Positions 27,264 through 35,774 of a DNA stretch of 64,000 nt are shown piece after piece. This DNA is from Halorussus salinus (GTDB lineage Archaea; Halobacteriota; Halobacteria; Halobacteriales; Haladaptataceae), in NCBI RefSeq assembly GCF_004765815.2, contig NZ_SBIS02000007.1, positions 62,001-126,000 of the forward strand, in the 5' to 3' direction. The position numbers and the translations under genes were made by a program. The notes under the pieces are model-generated. The model made no database searches. It was given only the letters and a program-made list of their open reading frames with translations, and was not told where the DNA came from. Each line of letters starts with the position of its first letter. The stretch's first letter is position 1.

Positions 27264-28510
27264 GCCGCCACCTCCTCGAACGGGTCCAACGACCCGCGGT
27301 CGCCGACGACGAACAGCAGGTCCCCACCCGCGAGACGGGTCCCGCCCCGCGGCGCGACCGTCCAGTCGTCGCCCCGGCGGAGCGCCAGCACCGCGACGCC
27401 GTACGTCTCGCGGAGGGTCGTCTCGCCGAGCGTCGCGCCGTCGAGCGGTCCGCCGGTCGCCAGTTCGACCCGTCGGACGCGCTTGCCGTCGCGGCGCAAT
27501 AGCGACAGCAACTCGAACTCCCGGCGGGTCCCGCGGGCCAGCACCCGAATCGCGGTCTCGTCGGCACCGACGAGGGTCTCGGCGTCGCGGCGCGGAACCG
27601 CGACCGTCACTCGGCCGTCGCCGCCCGTCGTCTGTCCCGCCGACGCGCTCGCGACCCGAGGCCGGGCGGTCGCGTCCTCGCCGGAATCGGGAGTCTCCTC
27701 GGCGGCGGCGCTGGAAGCGGTCCCGACTGGGGTCGAACCGGTCGCGTCCGTCCGGGCGCTCAGTACCGTCCCGGTCACGTCGCCGCGGGGCGTCGAAATC
27801 GTTACCTCGTCCTTGCGAGCGAGACCGGTCGGTACCAGCGTCTCGACGGAGACGGCGCGCTTGCCCGCCGGAACGCGCCGGGAGAGCGCGCCGACCGGCG
27901 GGGCCGCGCTCACGGTCGCCCGGCCCCGCGGGTCGATGCTCACCGCGACCGCCGCGAGGTCGTAGTCGGTCCGGAGTCGGTCCGAGAGTCTGGTCTCCAA
28001 CTCCGAGAGCGGGAGGTCGGCAGGGAACGTCCACTCGCCGTCCCGAATCGTCGCCCGGAGGTCGTCGGGGAGCGGCGGGTACCCCTCCACGTCGCCGACC
28101 TCACCCGTCGTCCGCACGCGAATCTGGCCGAAGCGTCCGACGCGCTCTATCGCGTCGGCCGAGAGGCCCCGCTCGCGAAGCCCCCTGAGCGTGAGTCGCC
28201 GGGGGAACTCCGCGCCCATCCGGTCGCCCTGCGCGTGGGCGTACAGCGTCGCCATCATCACGACCAGCGCCGACACCAGCGCGGGCGGCGAGGTGATAAA
28301 CTGCGGGTCCAGCAGTCCGAGGAGACCGCCCTGTACGCCCGCGATGGCGACGCCGAAGACGAGGACGCCGAACCCCGGAATCGTGACGCCGGTGAAGTAC
28401 TTGAACGTGAACCCGAGCGACCACGCCACGAGCGCGGGCACGACCGCGGTGAGGACGCCGACGTAGAGGCCGACGAGGAGGTCCACGACGAGAGCGAGAC
28501 CGGGAGCCAT
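27260..28510 (-). CDS. TrkA-C (RCK-C) domain membrane protein, first of tandem pair
   Basis: A 416-residue membrane protein with spans near residues 5-25, 33-52 and 65-90 and a soluble regulatory half that ends in a TrkA-C domain (GPLDGATLGETTLRETYGV, then LAGGDLLFVVGDRGS). It resembles its downstream neighbour in layout and in the helix pair SELETRLSDRLRTDY (AELRERLVARLRDDY there), so the pair arose by tandem duplication. A divergent K+ channel starts 163 bases away, which points to potassium homeostasis. ATG 28510 is preferred to a frame extension with no start signal. Confidence 0.85.
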   Translation of the reverse strand: MAPGLALVVDLLVGLYVGVLTAVVPALVAWSLGFTFKYFTGVTIPGFGVLVFGVAIAGVQGGLLGLLDPQFITSPPALVSALVVMMATLYAHAQGDRMGAEFPRRLTLRGLRERGLSADAIERVGRFGQIRVRTTGEVGDVEGYPPLPDDLRATIRDGEWTFPADLPLSELETRLSDRLRTDYDLAAVAVSIDPRGRATVSAAPPVGALSRRVPAGKRAVSVETLVPTGLARKDEVTISTPRGDVTGTVLSARTDATGSTPVGTASSAAAEETPDSGEDATARPRVASASAGQTTGGDGRVTVAVPRRDAETLVGADETAIRVLARGTRREFELLSLLRRDGKRVRRVELATGGPLDGATLGETTLRETYGVAVLALRRGDDWTVAPRGGTRLAGGDLLFVVGDRGSLDPFEEVAA

Positions 28511-28639
28511 GCGTATGCTTTCGGTCAGACGCACGACCCTGATAGAACTACCGACACCGGCGAACGCCCCATCGACACGAGACGCGGGCGTCGATGTGCC
28601 GGTGTCGGTGCGTCGGTGGCGGCCTGCCGGTTTTCCGAC

Positions 28640-28650
28640 TGTTTATCAGC
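28640..28650 (+). promoter_or_regulatory. TATA-like box of the potassium channel gene
   Basis: TGTTTATCAGC sits 23-33 bases before the ATG of the potassium channel gene, fitting a leaderless haloarchaeal promoter. The region 28511-28639 serves divergent transcription of the TrkA-C pair. Confidence 0.45.
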
Positions 28651-28672
28651 GAAGACGCCGAGAGGTACGGCT

Positions 28673-29842
28673 ATGGAGGTTTCGTGGCGGAAGCAAGTCG
28701 GCGTGCGACTCGTCGTGACGCTGACGTTCGCGGTCGCGCTCCTCTCGATAGCCACCGGCGTCTCCAGCATCGGCTTCACCGCGGCGTCGGCCCGGAACCT
28801 CTTCGGCGGCGGCATCCCCGAGTGGGCACAGGAGACCGCCGGGTTCACCGGCACCGTCACCGGCTTCCTGATGCTCGTCAGCGCGTTCGGGATGCGCCGG
28901 GGGTTGCGCGCGGCGTGGTACTCGGTCGTCCTCCTGCTCCCGCTGACGGCGGTGCAGGGGCTGGTCCAGTCGAGTCCCTACTCCCTCCCGCTGGTCGTCG
29001 TCTCGCTGGCGTCGCTCCCCGCGGTCCTGCGGAGTCGCCGCCGGTTCGACCGCGACGCGGACCTCACGACCTCACAACTGGCCGCGCTGGCCGCGCTCGC
29101 GGGCGTACAGGTGTACGGAACCGTGGGCACGTACGCCCTCGCGGACCACTTCCCGAACGTGGAGACGCCGCTGGACGCCTTCTACTACACGCTCGTTACG
29201 TCCAGTACCGTCGGCTACGGCGACCTCACGCCCGCCACCCAGACCGGTCGCCTGTTCGGCATGACTGTGGTCGTGTTCGGCACCGCGAGTTTCGCCGTCG
29301 CGCTGGCCTCCCTGCTCGGTCCCGCCATCGAAGCCCGCCTCGCCTCCGCACTCGGAAGAATGACAGAAGCACAACTCGAACTACTCGAAGACCACGTGGT
29401 CGTCCTCGGCTACGGCGACCTGACCGAACCGATTCTGAACGAACTCGACGGACAGGCGGAGTTCGTCGTCGTGACGCCAGACCCACAGCGCGTGGGCGAA
29501 CTCTCGGACCGCGACTACAAGGTGTTGAAGGCCGACCCGAGCGACGAGGAGCCCCTCCAGCGGGTCGCCATCGGCGAGGCGCGCGCGGTCGTCGCGGCGA
29601 CGAACAACGACGCCGAGGACGCGCTCGCGGTGCTGACCGCCCGCCAACTCAACCCGGACGTGCGCATCGTCGCGGCCGCGACCGACCGCGAGAACGTGGA
29701 CAAACTCCGGCGCGCGGGCGCGGATTCGGTTATCAGTCCGGCGACCATCGGCGGCCACCTGCTGGTGCGCTCGGCGCTCGGGAGCGACGGAATGGAGACC
29801 GTCGCCGACCGACTCTCCGGCGAGTCCCCGCGGTCGAACTGA
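28673..29842 (+). CDS. potassium channel with pore and RCK (NAD-binding) domain
   Basis: A 389-residue ion channel subunit. The N-terminal half has about three spans of unclear relation to the pore, then LAALAALAGVQVYGTVGTYAL, the pore loop with selectivity filter TVGYGD at residues 179-184, and the inner helix GMTVVVFGTASFAVALAS. After a linker, HVVVLGYGDLTEPIL begins an RCK-N Rossmann domain (near residue 240) that binds NAD or a nucleotide. No RCK-C domain follows: it may be provided in trans by the neighbouring TrkA-C proteins, though that is speculation. Expected location: cytoplasmic membrane, in K+ uptake or release. Confidence 0.92.
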   Translation: MEVSWRKQVGVRLVVTLTFAVALLSIATGVSSIGFTAASARNLFGGGIPEWAQETAGFTGTVTGFLMLVSAFGMRRGLRAAWYSVVLLLPLTAVQGLVQSSPYSLPLVVVSLASLPAVLRSRRRFDRDADLTTSQLAALAALAGVQVYGTVGTYALADHFPNVETPLDAFYYTLVTSSTVGYGDLTPATQTGRLFGMTVVVFGTASFAVALASLLGPAIEARLASALGRMTEAQLELLEDHVVVLGYGDLTEPILNELDGQAEFVVVTPDPQRVGELSDRDYKVLKADPSDEEPLQRVAIGEARAVVAATNNDAEDALAVLTARQLNPDVRIVAAATDRENVDKLRRAGADSVISPATIGGHLLVRSALGSDGMETVADRLSGESPRSN

Positions 29843-29843
29843 C

Positions 29844-31355
29844 TCAGCCGCGGTGGACGATGGCCACGTCGCAGTCCAACTCGTGGATGCGCTCGAACGT
29901 CGGCGGCGAGACGAACCGCGAGGCCGCCGACCGGTCGGTACTCGCGCCCATGATGGTCAAGTCGTAGTAGTCGTCGTTGGCCGACAGGAACGACTCGATG
30001 GACGACCGCGAGACTCTGGTCTCGAAGGAGCCTTCGAAGGCCTCCACGAGATTCGCCAGCGTCGTCTCGGCCGCGCGGCGCTCGTCCTCCCGGTCGATGC
30101 AGGTACAGACGCTGACCCGGCCCGACTTGCCCGCGACCCGTCGCGCGAACTCTATCATCGCGTGGGCGGTGTCGCCCGCGCGCCGGACCGGCACTAGCAC
30201 GCGCTTCCACCGCTCGCGCGAATCGTCGGTCGGCCGGAACGCCACGGCGTCCACGTCGCCCCGGAACAGCCCGCGGACGAACGGCGAGAGACCGCCGTTC
30301 CGCTCCTCGTAGGGCGCGACCACGAGGTCGCAGTTGGTCTCGCGGGCGGTCTTCAGCACGGTCCGCGAGCGGTCGGGACCGTCGCCGACCACGACCACCT
30401 CGCAGGGGACCCCGACCTTCGTCTCGATGCGTCGGGCCTCGGCTTCCAACCGTTGGGCCGACTCGTCGGCGACCTGCACCTCCTCGGTCTCCACGTCGTC
30501 GGTCTCGGCGACCGCGGCGTCCACGAGTCGCGTCTCCGTCTCCCTCTCGTCGGTCGGTACCGTCATCGTGCGCTCGGCCTCCTCGACGGCCTCCTCGTCC
30601 ACCACGTCCAGCAGGACGACCTTCCCGGCGTCGTGGGCCGCGGCGAGTCGCGCGGCGAACATCGCCGTCGAGCGGTCGCCCTCCGCGCCCATCGGGACGA
30701 GAACGTGGTCGTCGCCCTTCGTAGACTGGTAGAGGTAGCGCGACCGCCGCTCGTAGAACTGCTCGCGCCAGACGTGGAACGCCCCGGCGACGATGGTGCT
30801 GGCGACGAACACTGACCCCACGTACTGGAGGAAGAACGCTCGGACCGACCCCGGCGCGCCGAACGCCGGAGCGATGAGCGCGAGTAGCGCGGTCGAGAAC
30901 GCCGAGGGCTCCTCGAAGTCCAGCGCCCACGTCACCCCGCCGGTGAGGAAGATGGCCATCGCGGCTTCGACCGGCGAGACGAACAGCCGCCCCGCGGCGA
31001 TGGGGTCGTGGAGCGGGGAGTGGACCCCGACCCAGATGGCCAGCGTCCCGCAGAGCGCCCCGGTCGTGAGTCCGCCCACGAACTTGGTCGGCGAGGCGTA
31101 GGTCCCCTCAGGGTCGGCAAACAGCGTGTAGGTCCCCGACGCCAGCGGCGGGAAGAGGACGAACGGCAGGACTTCTAGCGAGTTCGAGATGGCGGTCACG
31201 AGCGCGATGAGAAGCGGAATCAGAAGCAGAACCGAGAGGTGAATCAGGTTCGCGGTGTGTTCTATCCACCGCCGGAACTCCCGAATCTCCCGGCGCTCGA
31301 ACCGCCGGACCCGCCGGAGAGCGCCGAGATACCGCGCGCGCAGACCGTCGAGCAT
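29844..31355 (-). CDS. HPP family membrane protein fused to two UspA domains
   Basis: A 503-residue protein. Residues about 35-190 form the HPP integral membrane domain with four or five spans; motifs such as LPFVLFPPLASGTYTLFADPEG and SPTKFVGGL and HSPLHDP carry the His-Pro and Pro-Pro features that name the family. Two universal-stress-protein (UspA-like) regions follow, about 215-355 (DDHVLVPMGAEGDRSTAMFA) and 365-503 (WKRVLVPVRRAGDTA to CDVAIVHRG). HPP proteins have been linked to nitrite transport in plants and cyanobacteria; the Usp halves probably sense ATP or stress. It is convergent with the K+ channel gene, one base between stops. Confidence 0.88.
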   Translation of the reverse strand: MLDGLRARYLGALRRVRRFERREIREFRRWIEHTANLIHLSVLLLIPLLIALVTAISNSLEVLPFVLFPPLASGTYTLFADPEGTYASPTKFVGGLTTGALCGTLAIWVGVHSPLHDPIAAGRLFVSPVEAAMAIFLTGGVTWALDFEEPSAFSTALLALIAPAFGAPGSVRAFFLQYVGSVFVASTIVAGAFHVWREQFYERRSRYLYQSTKGDDHVLVPMGAEGDRSTAMFAARLAAAHDAGKVVLLDVVDEEAVEEAERTMTVPTDERETETRLVDAAVAETDDVETEEVQVADESAQRLEAEARRIETKVGVPCEVVVVGDGPDRSRTVLKTARETNCDLVVAPYEERNGGLSPFVRGLFRGDVDAVAFRPTDDSRERWKRVLVPVRRAGDTAHAMIEFARRVAGKSGRVSVCTCIDREDERRAAETTLANLVEAFEGSFETRVSRSSIESFLSANDDYYDLTIMGASTDRSAASRFVSPPTFERIHELDCDVAIVHRG

Positions 31356-31485
31356 GGATTATCGACACGTCTGCCGCGCCGGTTCAAGTATCTGTTTGCT
31401 CGTCGCGGGGTCGTGCGACGGGAACGCGCTCGATTCGACGCTCCACCGGCGGACGCTCGGCCGACCAACCGGACCGTCTGGGTGG

Positions 31486-31610
31486 ACTGAAAGGGGCCGC
31501 CCGCTCGCGGCCGAAGGCCGTGGTCGTCTGGCCGACCACTATCCGAGACGAACCGGAGGTGAGTCGAGGATATGTCGGCCAGCGACCGCGAGCGGGCGGG
31601 GGCTTTCTAC
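31486..31610 (+). ncRNA. candidate structured RNA (or DNA hairpin element)
   Basis: This sits in the 328-base gap between 31356 and 31683, where I see no gene. GAAAG (31489-31493) pairs with CTTTC (31603-31607); inside that, GGG faces GGG as a symmetric internal loop; then CCGCCCGCTCGCGG (31497-31510) pairs perfectly, 14 bp, with 31586-31599. Within the loop, GTGGTCG (31520-31526) can pair with CGACCAC (31533-31539), or CTGGCCGAC (31528-31536) can pair with GTCGGCCAG (31574-31582), and the two cannot form together. Flanks GGACTGAAAGGGG and GGGGGCTTTCTAC look like conserved ends. I recall similar elements in haloarchaea, but cannot confirm. The strand is not certain. Confidence 0.55.
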
Positions 31611-31683
31611 GACTTCTTCCTGACGTGAAATCCCGAAGCACCAGACGGTCGTCGAAACTGCAAAACAGACGACGTTCAGCGAC

Positions 31684-32415
31684 TCACTCGGCCAAATCGA
31701 CCACGGCGTCCAGCGTAATCAGAATCGCGCGCTCGACGTTGTTCTTGGCCTTCTCCGGTAGCTCGTCGTCGTCGGTCTCGCCCTTCTGGGTGCCCTCCAC
31801 GAGGTTTCCGTCCACGGTACAGATGGCTCCCGCGCGCATGTCGCGTCGCCGCGTCAGCGAGAAGACCGCCGCGGCCTCCATCTCGACCGAGAGGAGACCG
31901 GCCTCCTCCCAGTCTTCGACGTACTCGTCGGTCTCTGCGTAGAAGGCGTCGTCGCTGGCGATGGGTCCGACGTGGACCTCCTCGTCGTTCGCTTCCGCCG
32001 AATCCACGAGCGAGGAGAGTACGTCGTAGTCGGGCACCGCGGGGTAGGACACGTCCTCGTAGCGTTTGCTGGTGCCCTCGTTCTTCGCCGCGCCGGTGGC
32101 GATAATCATGTCGCCGATTTCGATGCCCGACTGGAGCGCGCCCGTGGTGCCGACCCGAATCACGGTCTCGACGCCGACTTCGTGAAGCTCCTCGACGGCG
32201 ATTGCGGCGGAGGGACAACCGATACCGGTCGAACAGACGGTGAGGTCGGTGCCCTCGTAGGTCGCGTTGACCACCTTGTACTCGCGGTTCTCGGCGACGA
32301 CCTCGGAGCTATCGCAGAGGTTCGCGATGCGGTCCACGCGGCCGGGGTCGCCGGGGATGAGCGCGATGTCGTTCACGTCGCCCGCTTCGACGAGGAGATG
32401 GGGCTGTTTCGCCAT
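31684..32415 (-). CDS. udp: nucleoside phosphorylase (uridine/guanosine phosphorylase-like)
   Basis: A 243-residue PNP/UDP-family phosphorylase that splits nucleosides into base and ribose-1-phosphate. Family motifs: LIPGDPGRVDRIA with the phosphate-binding Arg near the start, CSTGIGCPSAAIA, VIRVGTTGALQ, and SVEMEAAAVF carrying the Glu-Met-Glu ribose site. The substrate could be uridine or guanosine. The pfkB-type kinase two genes upstream suggests the ribose-1-phosphate is phosphorylated to ribose-1,5-bisphosphate, as in the haloarchaeal pentose bisphosphate pathway. A TATA-like GCTTTATC lies about 28 bases upstream on the minus strand, so it also has its own promoter. Confidence 0.92.
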   Translation of the reverse strand: MAKQPHLLVEAGDVNDIALIPGDPGRVDRIANLCDSSEVVAENREYKVVNATYEGTDLTVCSTGIGCPSAAIAVEELHEVGVETVIRVGTTGALQSGIEIGDMIIATGAAKNEGTSKRYEDVSYPAVPDYDVLSSLVDSAEANDEEVHVGPIASDDAFYAETDEYVEDWEEAGLLSVEMEAAAVFSLTRRRDMRAGAICTVDGNLVEGTQKGETDDDELPEKAKNNVERAILITLDAVVDLAE

Positions 32416-32473
32416 GTGCGTCGTTTCCGGCGAGAGCGAGATAAAGCGTACGGGTTCGCCTCGAAAACGGGAG

Positions 32474-32860
32474 TCACGCGTAGCGGTCGAGCGTGTCCCA
32501 CTCCCCGTCGAGGAGGTCACCGATACCGTCTTCGAGCAGTCCTTCGCCCAAACTGCTCGCCCGATAGTACGAGTACACGCCGTCGGTCTCCGGTTCGTTC
32601 CGTAGCCAATTCTGTGCGAGGCCGACCGCGACTAACTCCTCTAAACTCGACTGTACGCGGTCTTCGTCTACGTCGAGGAGTTCGGCGAGTTCCGAACTGT
32701 CCGCGCTTCCCTCCTCGGTCAGTGCGTAGAGGAGGCGAAACTGCGTTTCGTCGGCGAGCGCGGCCTGCATGGCGAGGTAGTCGTCCAGTTCGAGAACGCT
32801 CTCCTCGGGCAGAATCCGGTTCGGGTCCGCCCGCTCGGGGCGAGAATCGAGTTCGGTCAT
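32474..32860 (-). CDS. winged helix-turn-helix regulator (ArsR/MarR-like)
   Basis: A 128-residue DNA-binding protein. The wHTH core is ALADETQFRLLYALTEEG, SSELAELLDVDEDRVQSSLEEL, then VAVGLAQNWLRNEPETDGVY as the wing, and a short acidic C-terminal helix. No Cys or other metal or ligand motif is seen. It lies between the pfkB-type kinase and udp on the same strand, so it may regulate nucleoside salvage. ATG 32860 is used; a GTG 36 bases upstream extends the frame without a family match. Confidence 0.83.
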   Translation of the reverse strand: MTELDSRPERADPNRILPEESVLELDDYLAMQAALADETQFRLLYALTEEGSADSSELAELLDVDEDRVQSSLEELVAVGLAQNWLRNEPETDGVYSYYRASSLGEGLLEDGIGDLLDGEWDTLDRYA

Positions 32861-32910
32861 CGGTGTGTCGCCGTTCCAGCCGACGACTGTAGTCACTTTC
32901 GACTACGGAG

Positions 32911-33819
32911 TCAGAACTGCCCGTCGAGAAACGCTTCGACCTCCGCGAACGACGGGGCGGTCCGCGCGCCTTCGTCCATCGCGGCCAAGGCACCGCAGGC
33001 GTTGGCGAACTCCAGCGCGCGCTCGTAGTCCGCGCTCGGGTCCACGACCCCGCCGTCGCGCAACAGCACCGCGAGGAGGCCCGCCGCGAAGGCGTCGCCC
33101 GCGCCCGTGGTGTCCACCGCGTCGGCGTCGAAGCCCGGATGGTCGAACGACCCGCTCGGGGTGTCTATCTGCGCGCCGTCCTCGCCGCGCTTGACGACGA
33201 CGACACGCCCGTGGAGTTCCGACGAGGGGTGTTCGAGGTCGCTGTCGAGTAGCGCGCGGGCCTCGCGGTCGTTGAGAAACACCACGTCGGAGTAGGCCAG
33301 CGCCTCGCCGAAGTCCCGCTCGGCGAGTCTCCGTCCGGGGTCGAAGCTCACGCTGACGCCCGCGTCGGTCGCGGTCCGGGCCAGCGCGGCCGCGGTGTCG
33401 GGCCGCTGGCTGGTCAGGTGGAGGTGGTCGGCGCTCGCGACGAACTCGGGGTCCACGTCCGCGGGCGTGACCTCCTCGTTCGCGCCGTCGTTTCCGAGGA
33501 CCATGACCTCGCCCTCCTCGTCCACGACGAGATACTTGGTCGTCGTCTCGTGGTCCTCGACCTCTAGCAGGTGCGAGCAGTCTACCCCCGCGGCCCGCAA
33601 CTCCCGGCGGACGAACTCGCCGGTGTCGTCGGTGCCGACGCTCCCGACGAGTCCCGCGTCGAACTCCATGCCCGCCAAGGCGACGGCGACGTTGGCGGCG
33701 CTCCCGCCGCCCGACCGACACTGGGAGTCGATGCGGGCCTCGCCGTCGGGTTTCGGGAGGGCGTCTACGTGGAGCGTCACGTCCCAGTTGACGTGTCCGG
33801 CGGTGACTACCTCGACCAT
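32911..33819 (-). CDS. PfkB-family carbohydrate kinase, possibly ribose-1-phosphate kinase
   Basis: A 302-residue ribokinase-like kinase. Signature 1 is GGGSAANVAVALAGM near residues 37-50 and signature 2 is DAVDTTGAGDAFAAGLL with the catalytic Asp near residue 245; the anion-hole GAGD is intact. PfkB members phosphorylate ribose, nucleosides, fructose-phosphates or ribose-1-phosphate. The nearby udp-type phosphorylase makes ribose-1-phosphate, and a non-carboxylating pentose bisphosphate pathway that uses an ATP-dependent ribose-1-phosphate kinase of this family is described for haloarchaea, so that is my preferred but unproved substrate. A palindrome lies 33 bases upstream. Confidence 0.88.
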   Translation of the reverse strand: MVEVVTAGHVNWDVTLHVDALPKPDGEARIDSQCRSGGGSAANVAVALAGMEFDAGLVGSVGTDDTGEFVRRELRAAGVDCSHLLEVEDHETTTKYLVVDEEGEVMVLGNDGANEEVTPADVDPEFVASADHLHLTSQRPDTAAALARTATDAGVSVSFDPGRRLAERDFGEALAYSDVVFLNDREARALLDSDLEHPSSELHGRVVVVKRGEDGAQIDTPSGSFDHPGFDADAVDTTGAGDAFAAGLLAVLLRDGGVVDPSADYERALEFANACGALAAMDEGARTAPSFAEVEAFLDGQF

Positions 33820-33851
33820 GGCTGGCGACTGCGGCGGCGATTAGCGAACGA

Positions 33852-33868
33852 CATACCGCCACGGTATG
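33852..33868. promoter_or_regulatory. palindrome upstream of the pfkB-type gene
   Basis: CATACCG-CCA-CGGTATG is a perfect 7-base inverted repeat with a 3-base spacer, 33-49 bases before the kinase start codon. It is placed like an operator. The wHTH protein two genes along is an obvious candidate to bind it, but no direct evidence is seen. Confidence 0.45.
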
Positions 33869-33958
33869 CACCCGGCCGTCAAAACGCTGGTGGGACTGAC
33901 GCACCGTCGATTGGACGAACTCCGGAAGGCACGGAATCCCGAGACCGCGAACCCCCGC

Positions 33959-34765
33959 TCACCCCGTCACCATGAACAACAAGAGGTTGTGCGCGCCCGG
34001 CCCCAAGCCGACCGCGGCGACCGCACCCAAGAGGAGAAAGCCCTCGCGGGGGTCCTCCCGAACGAAGTCCGCGAACAGGAGGACCACGGCCTCCGCGATG
34101 GCGAGTTTCACGACGACGAACAGCCACCCGACGCCGAGGAGGTCGGCGGTCGGAAGCGAGGCCGCCACGTCGAGGACCGCCCGCGAGACCGGCGTCCGCT
34201 CGCCGAATCCCAGCAGGTCCACGCCCACGGCGGTCGAGACCGCGTCGAGCGAGTGGCCGAACAGCGCCAGCGCGCCCGTCGCGCCGGTCGCCGCAGTCAC
34301 GCTCGGATGCGACCACCGCGTCGCGGCCCACAGAATCCCGGCGAGCAGCAACGCCAGCACGAGTCCGGCCAGCGGCCAGAAGAGCCGAAGCCCCGTCGCC
34401 GAACCGCGAGCGAGCGCGTAGGCGACGACCGCGCTCGCGGCCAGCACGCCGACCGCGACCACCGGACGCTCGGGGTCCGTGGCGGCGTGAATCCCGGCGA
34501 GCCAGACGACTCCGGCGACGACGAACGTCGAGAGGTAGACCGAGGGCGTGCCCAGCAGGGGAGCGACCGCTTCCGGCACCCACTGGAGGACGAACAGCGC
34601 GTGGAGGCTCGACCCCACGACGACCCACGGCGCGAGCGCGAGGACGATACGGTCGGAGACGTGCGGGTCCGACCGGGCGAGCGCCCCGCCGACCAGCGCC
34701 ACCGCCGCCAGCAGGCCGACGAGATACGGGAGCGGCGGGAGCGCGAACCCCTCTGGAAGCACCAT
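33959..34765 (-). CDS. DUF63 family integral membrane protein
   Basis: A 268-residue protein with about seven spans, matching DUF63, an archaeal membrane family of unknown function. The C-terminal motif GLGPGAHNLLLFMV is the most recognisable family feature, and LFGHSLDAVSTAVGVDLLG with its His and Asp residues lies in the middle. ATG 34765 is chosen because family members start directly with a short polar segment and the first span. The gap from 33820 to 33958 holds no gene I can support. Confidence 0.88.
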   Translation of the reverse strand: MVLPEGFALPPLPYLVGLLAAVALVGGALARSDPHVSDRIVLALAPWVVVGSSLHALFVLQWVPEAVAPLLGTPSVYLSTFVVAGVVWLAGIHAATDPERPVVAVGVLAASAVVAYALARGSATGLRLFWPLAGLVLALLLAGILWAATRWSHPSVTAATGATGALALFGHSLDAVSTAVGVDLLGFGERTPVSRAVLDVAASLPTADLLGVGWLFVVVKLAIAEAVVLLFADFVREDPREGFLLLGAVAAVGLGPGAHNLLLFMVTG

Positions 34766-34859
34766 GCCCGATACGGCGAATCGAGAGGCCGAAAGGCTTG
34801 CGGTACGCGCGACGGCCGAACGACAGAAAGCACTTATCGGAACCGGGGGTATCGCCGCT

Positions 34860-35774
34860 ATGCGACGACGCGCCCTCCTCGCGCTCGCTGGCTCCTCGCT
34901 CGCCGGGGCCGCGGGCTGTCTCTCCGGGTCGTCCGGCGACCCGACAACCGACGAAACGACGACCGACGCCGCGAACCGAACGCCCGACGGGACGACCGAG
35001 ACGATAGGGACCGCAACCGAGACCACGACCGAAACCGCGGCGGCGGCCAGCGTCTCGGTGGATTTCGACGCGCTCCAGCCCGGACTCGTCTCGATGAACA
35101 CGCCCGACTCCATCGCGGTCCACCCCGCCGACGGTCGGTACCTTCTCCTCGACGTGTCGGTCGAGAGCGGCCCGGTCCCGCTCCGCGACGAGTTCTCCCT
35201 CCGGTTCGCCGGACGCGACCACGCGCCACTTTCGAACGACGCGACCGACCGCGTCTGGCGCTTCTACGGGAGCGAACTACGCTACCGGTCGGAGACCGGT
35301 GAGGGACTGCTCGTCTTCGAACTCCCCGAATCCGCGGCGGACGACTCGACGGCTGTCCTGACGTGGCCCGGTGGCGAGTGGCGACCCGACGCGGGCGTCC
35401 GGCGACGACTCGCCGCGCCGGAGCCGTCGTTTTCCGTCTCGGTCGAGATTCCGGAGACGATTCAGGTCTCGGAGTCGCCGACGATTCGAGCCACCGTCGA
35501 GAACCAGAGCGACGTGCCGGGGCGGTTCGTCGCCGGACTGAACCGTTCCGGACCGATGGTCGCGTACACACCCATCGAGCGCGTCTCCCTCCTCGTCCCC
35601 GCGGGCGAGACGAGGGCGTGGGAGCTGACCGACGACTCCATCGCGACCGACGGAATCCAGCGGTACGTCGGCGACGACGACTCCGACATGACCTACCACT
35701 TCGTCCGGGCCGACGAGCGGGTCAGTCGGGACGTGCGATACGTTCAGGCCGCGTCCACGACCGACACCGCGTAG
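34860..35774 (+). CDS. Tat lipoprotein of unknown function
   Basis: A 304-residue exported lipoprotein: MRRRALLALAGSSLAGAAGC has the twin-arginine and the lipobox with Cys20, followed by a Thr/Asp-rich tether to about residue 65. The body is beta-rich, and the second half (SFSVSVEIPETIQVSESPTI, then ATVENQSDVPGRFVAGL) looks like an immunoglobulin- or CARDB-like domain, as in many haloarchaeal surface proteins. No enzymatic motif is seen. TATA-like CACTTATCGG lies 20-30 bases before the ATG. The last 31 bases overlap the convergent gene. Confidence 0.82.
   Translation: MRRRALLALAGSSLAGAAGCLSGSSGDPTTDETTTDAANRTPDGTTETIGTATETTTETAAAASVSVDFDALQPGLVSMNTPDSIAVHPADGRYLLLDVSVESGPVPLRDEFSLRFAGRDHAPLSNDATDRVWRFYGSELRYRSETGEGLLVFELPESAADDSTAVLTWPGGEWRPDAGVRRRLAAPEPSFSVSVEIPETIQVSESPTIRATVENQSDVPGRFVAGLNRSGPMVAYTPIERVSLLVPAGETRAWELTDDSIATDGIQRYVGDDDSDMTYHFVRADERVSRDVRYVQAASTTDTA

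Noticed and set aside
33866-33959. Possible short gene between the pfkB-type and DUF63 genes
   Set aside because: The start MHPAVKTLVGLTHRRLDEL looks protein-like for about 30 residues, but then continues as a shadow of DUF63. It might be a remnant; not supported.
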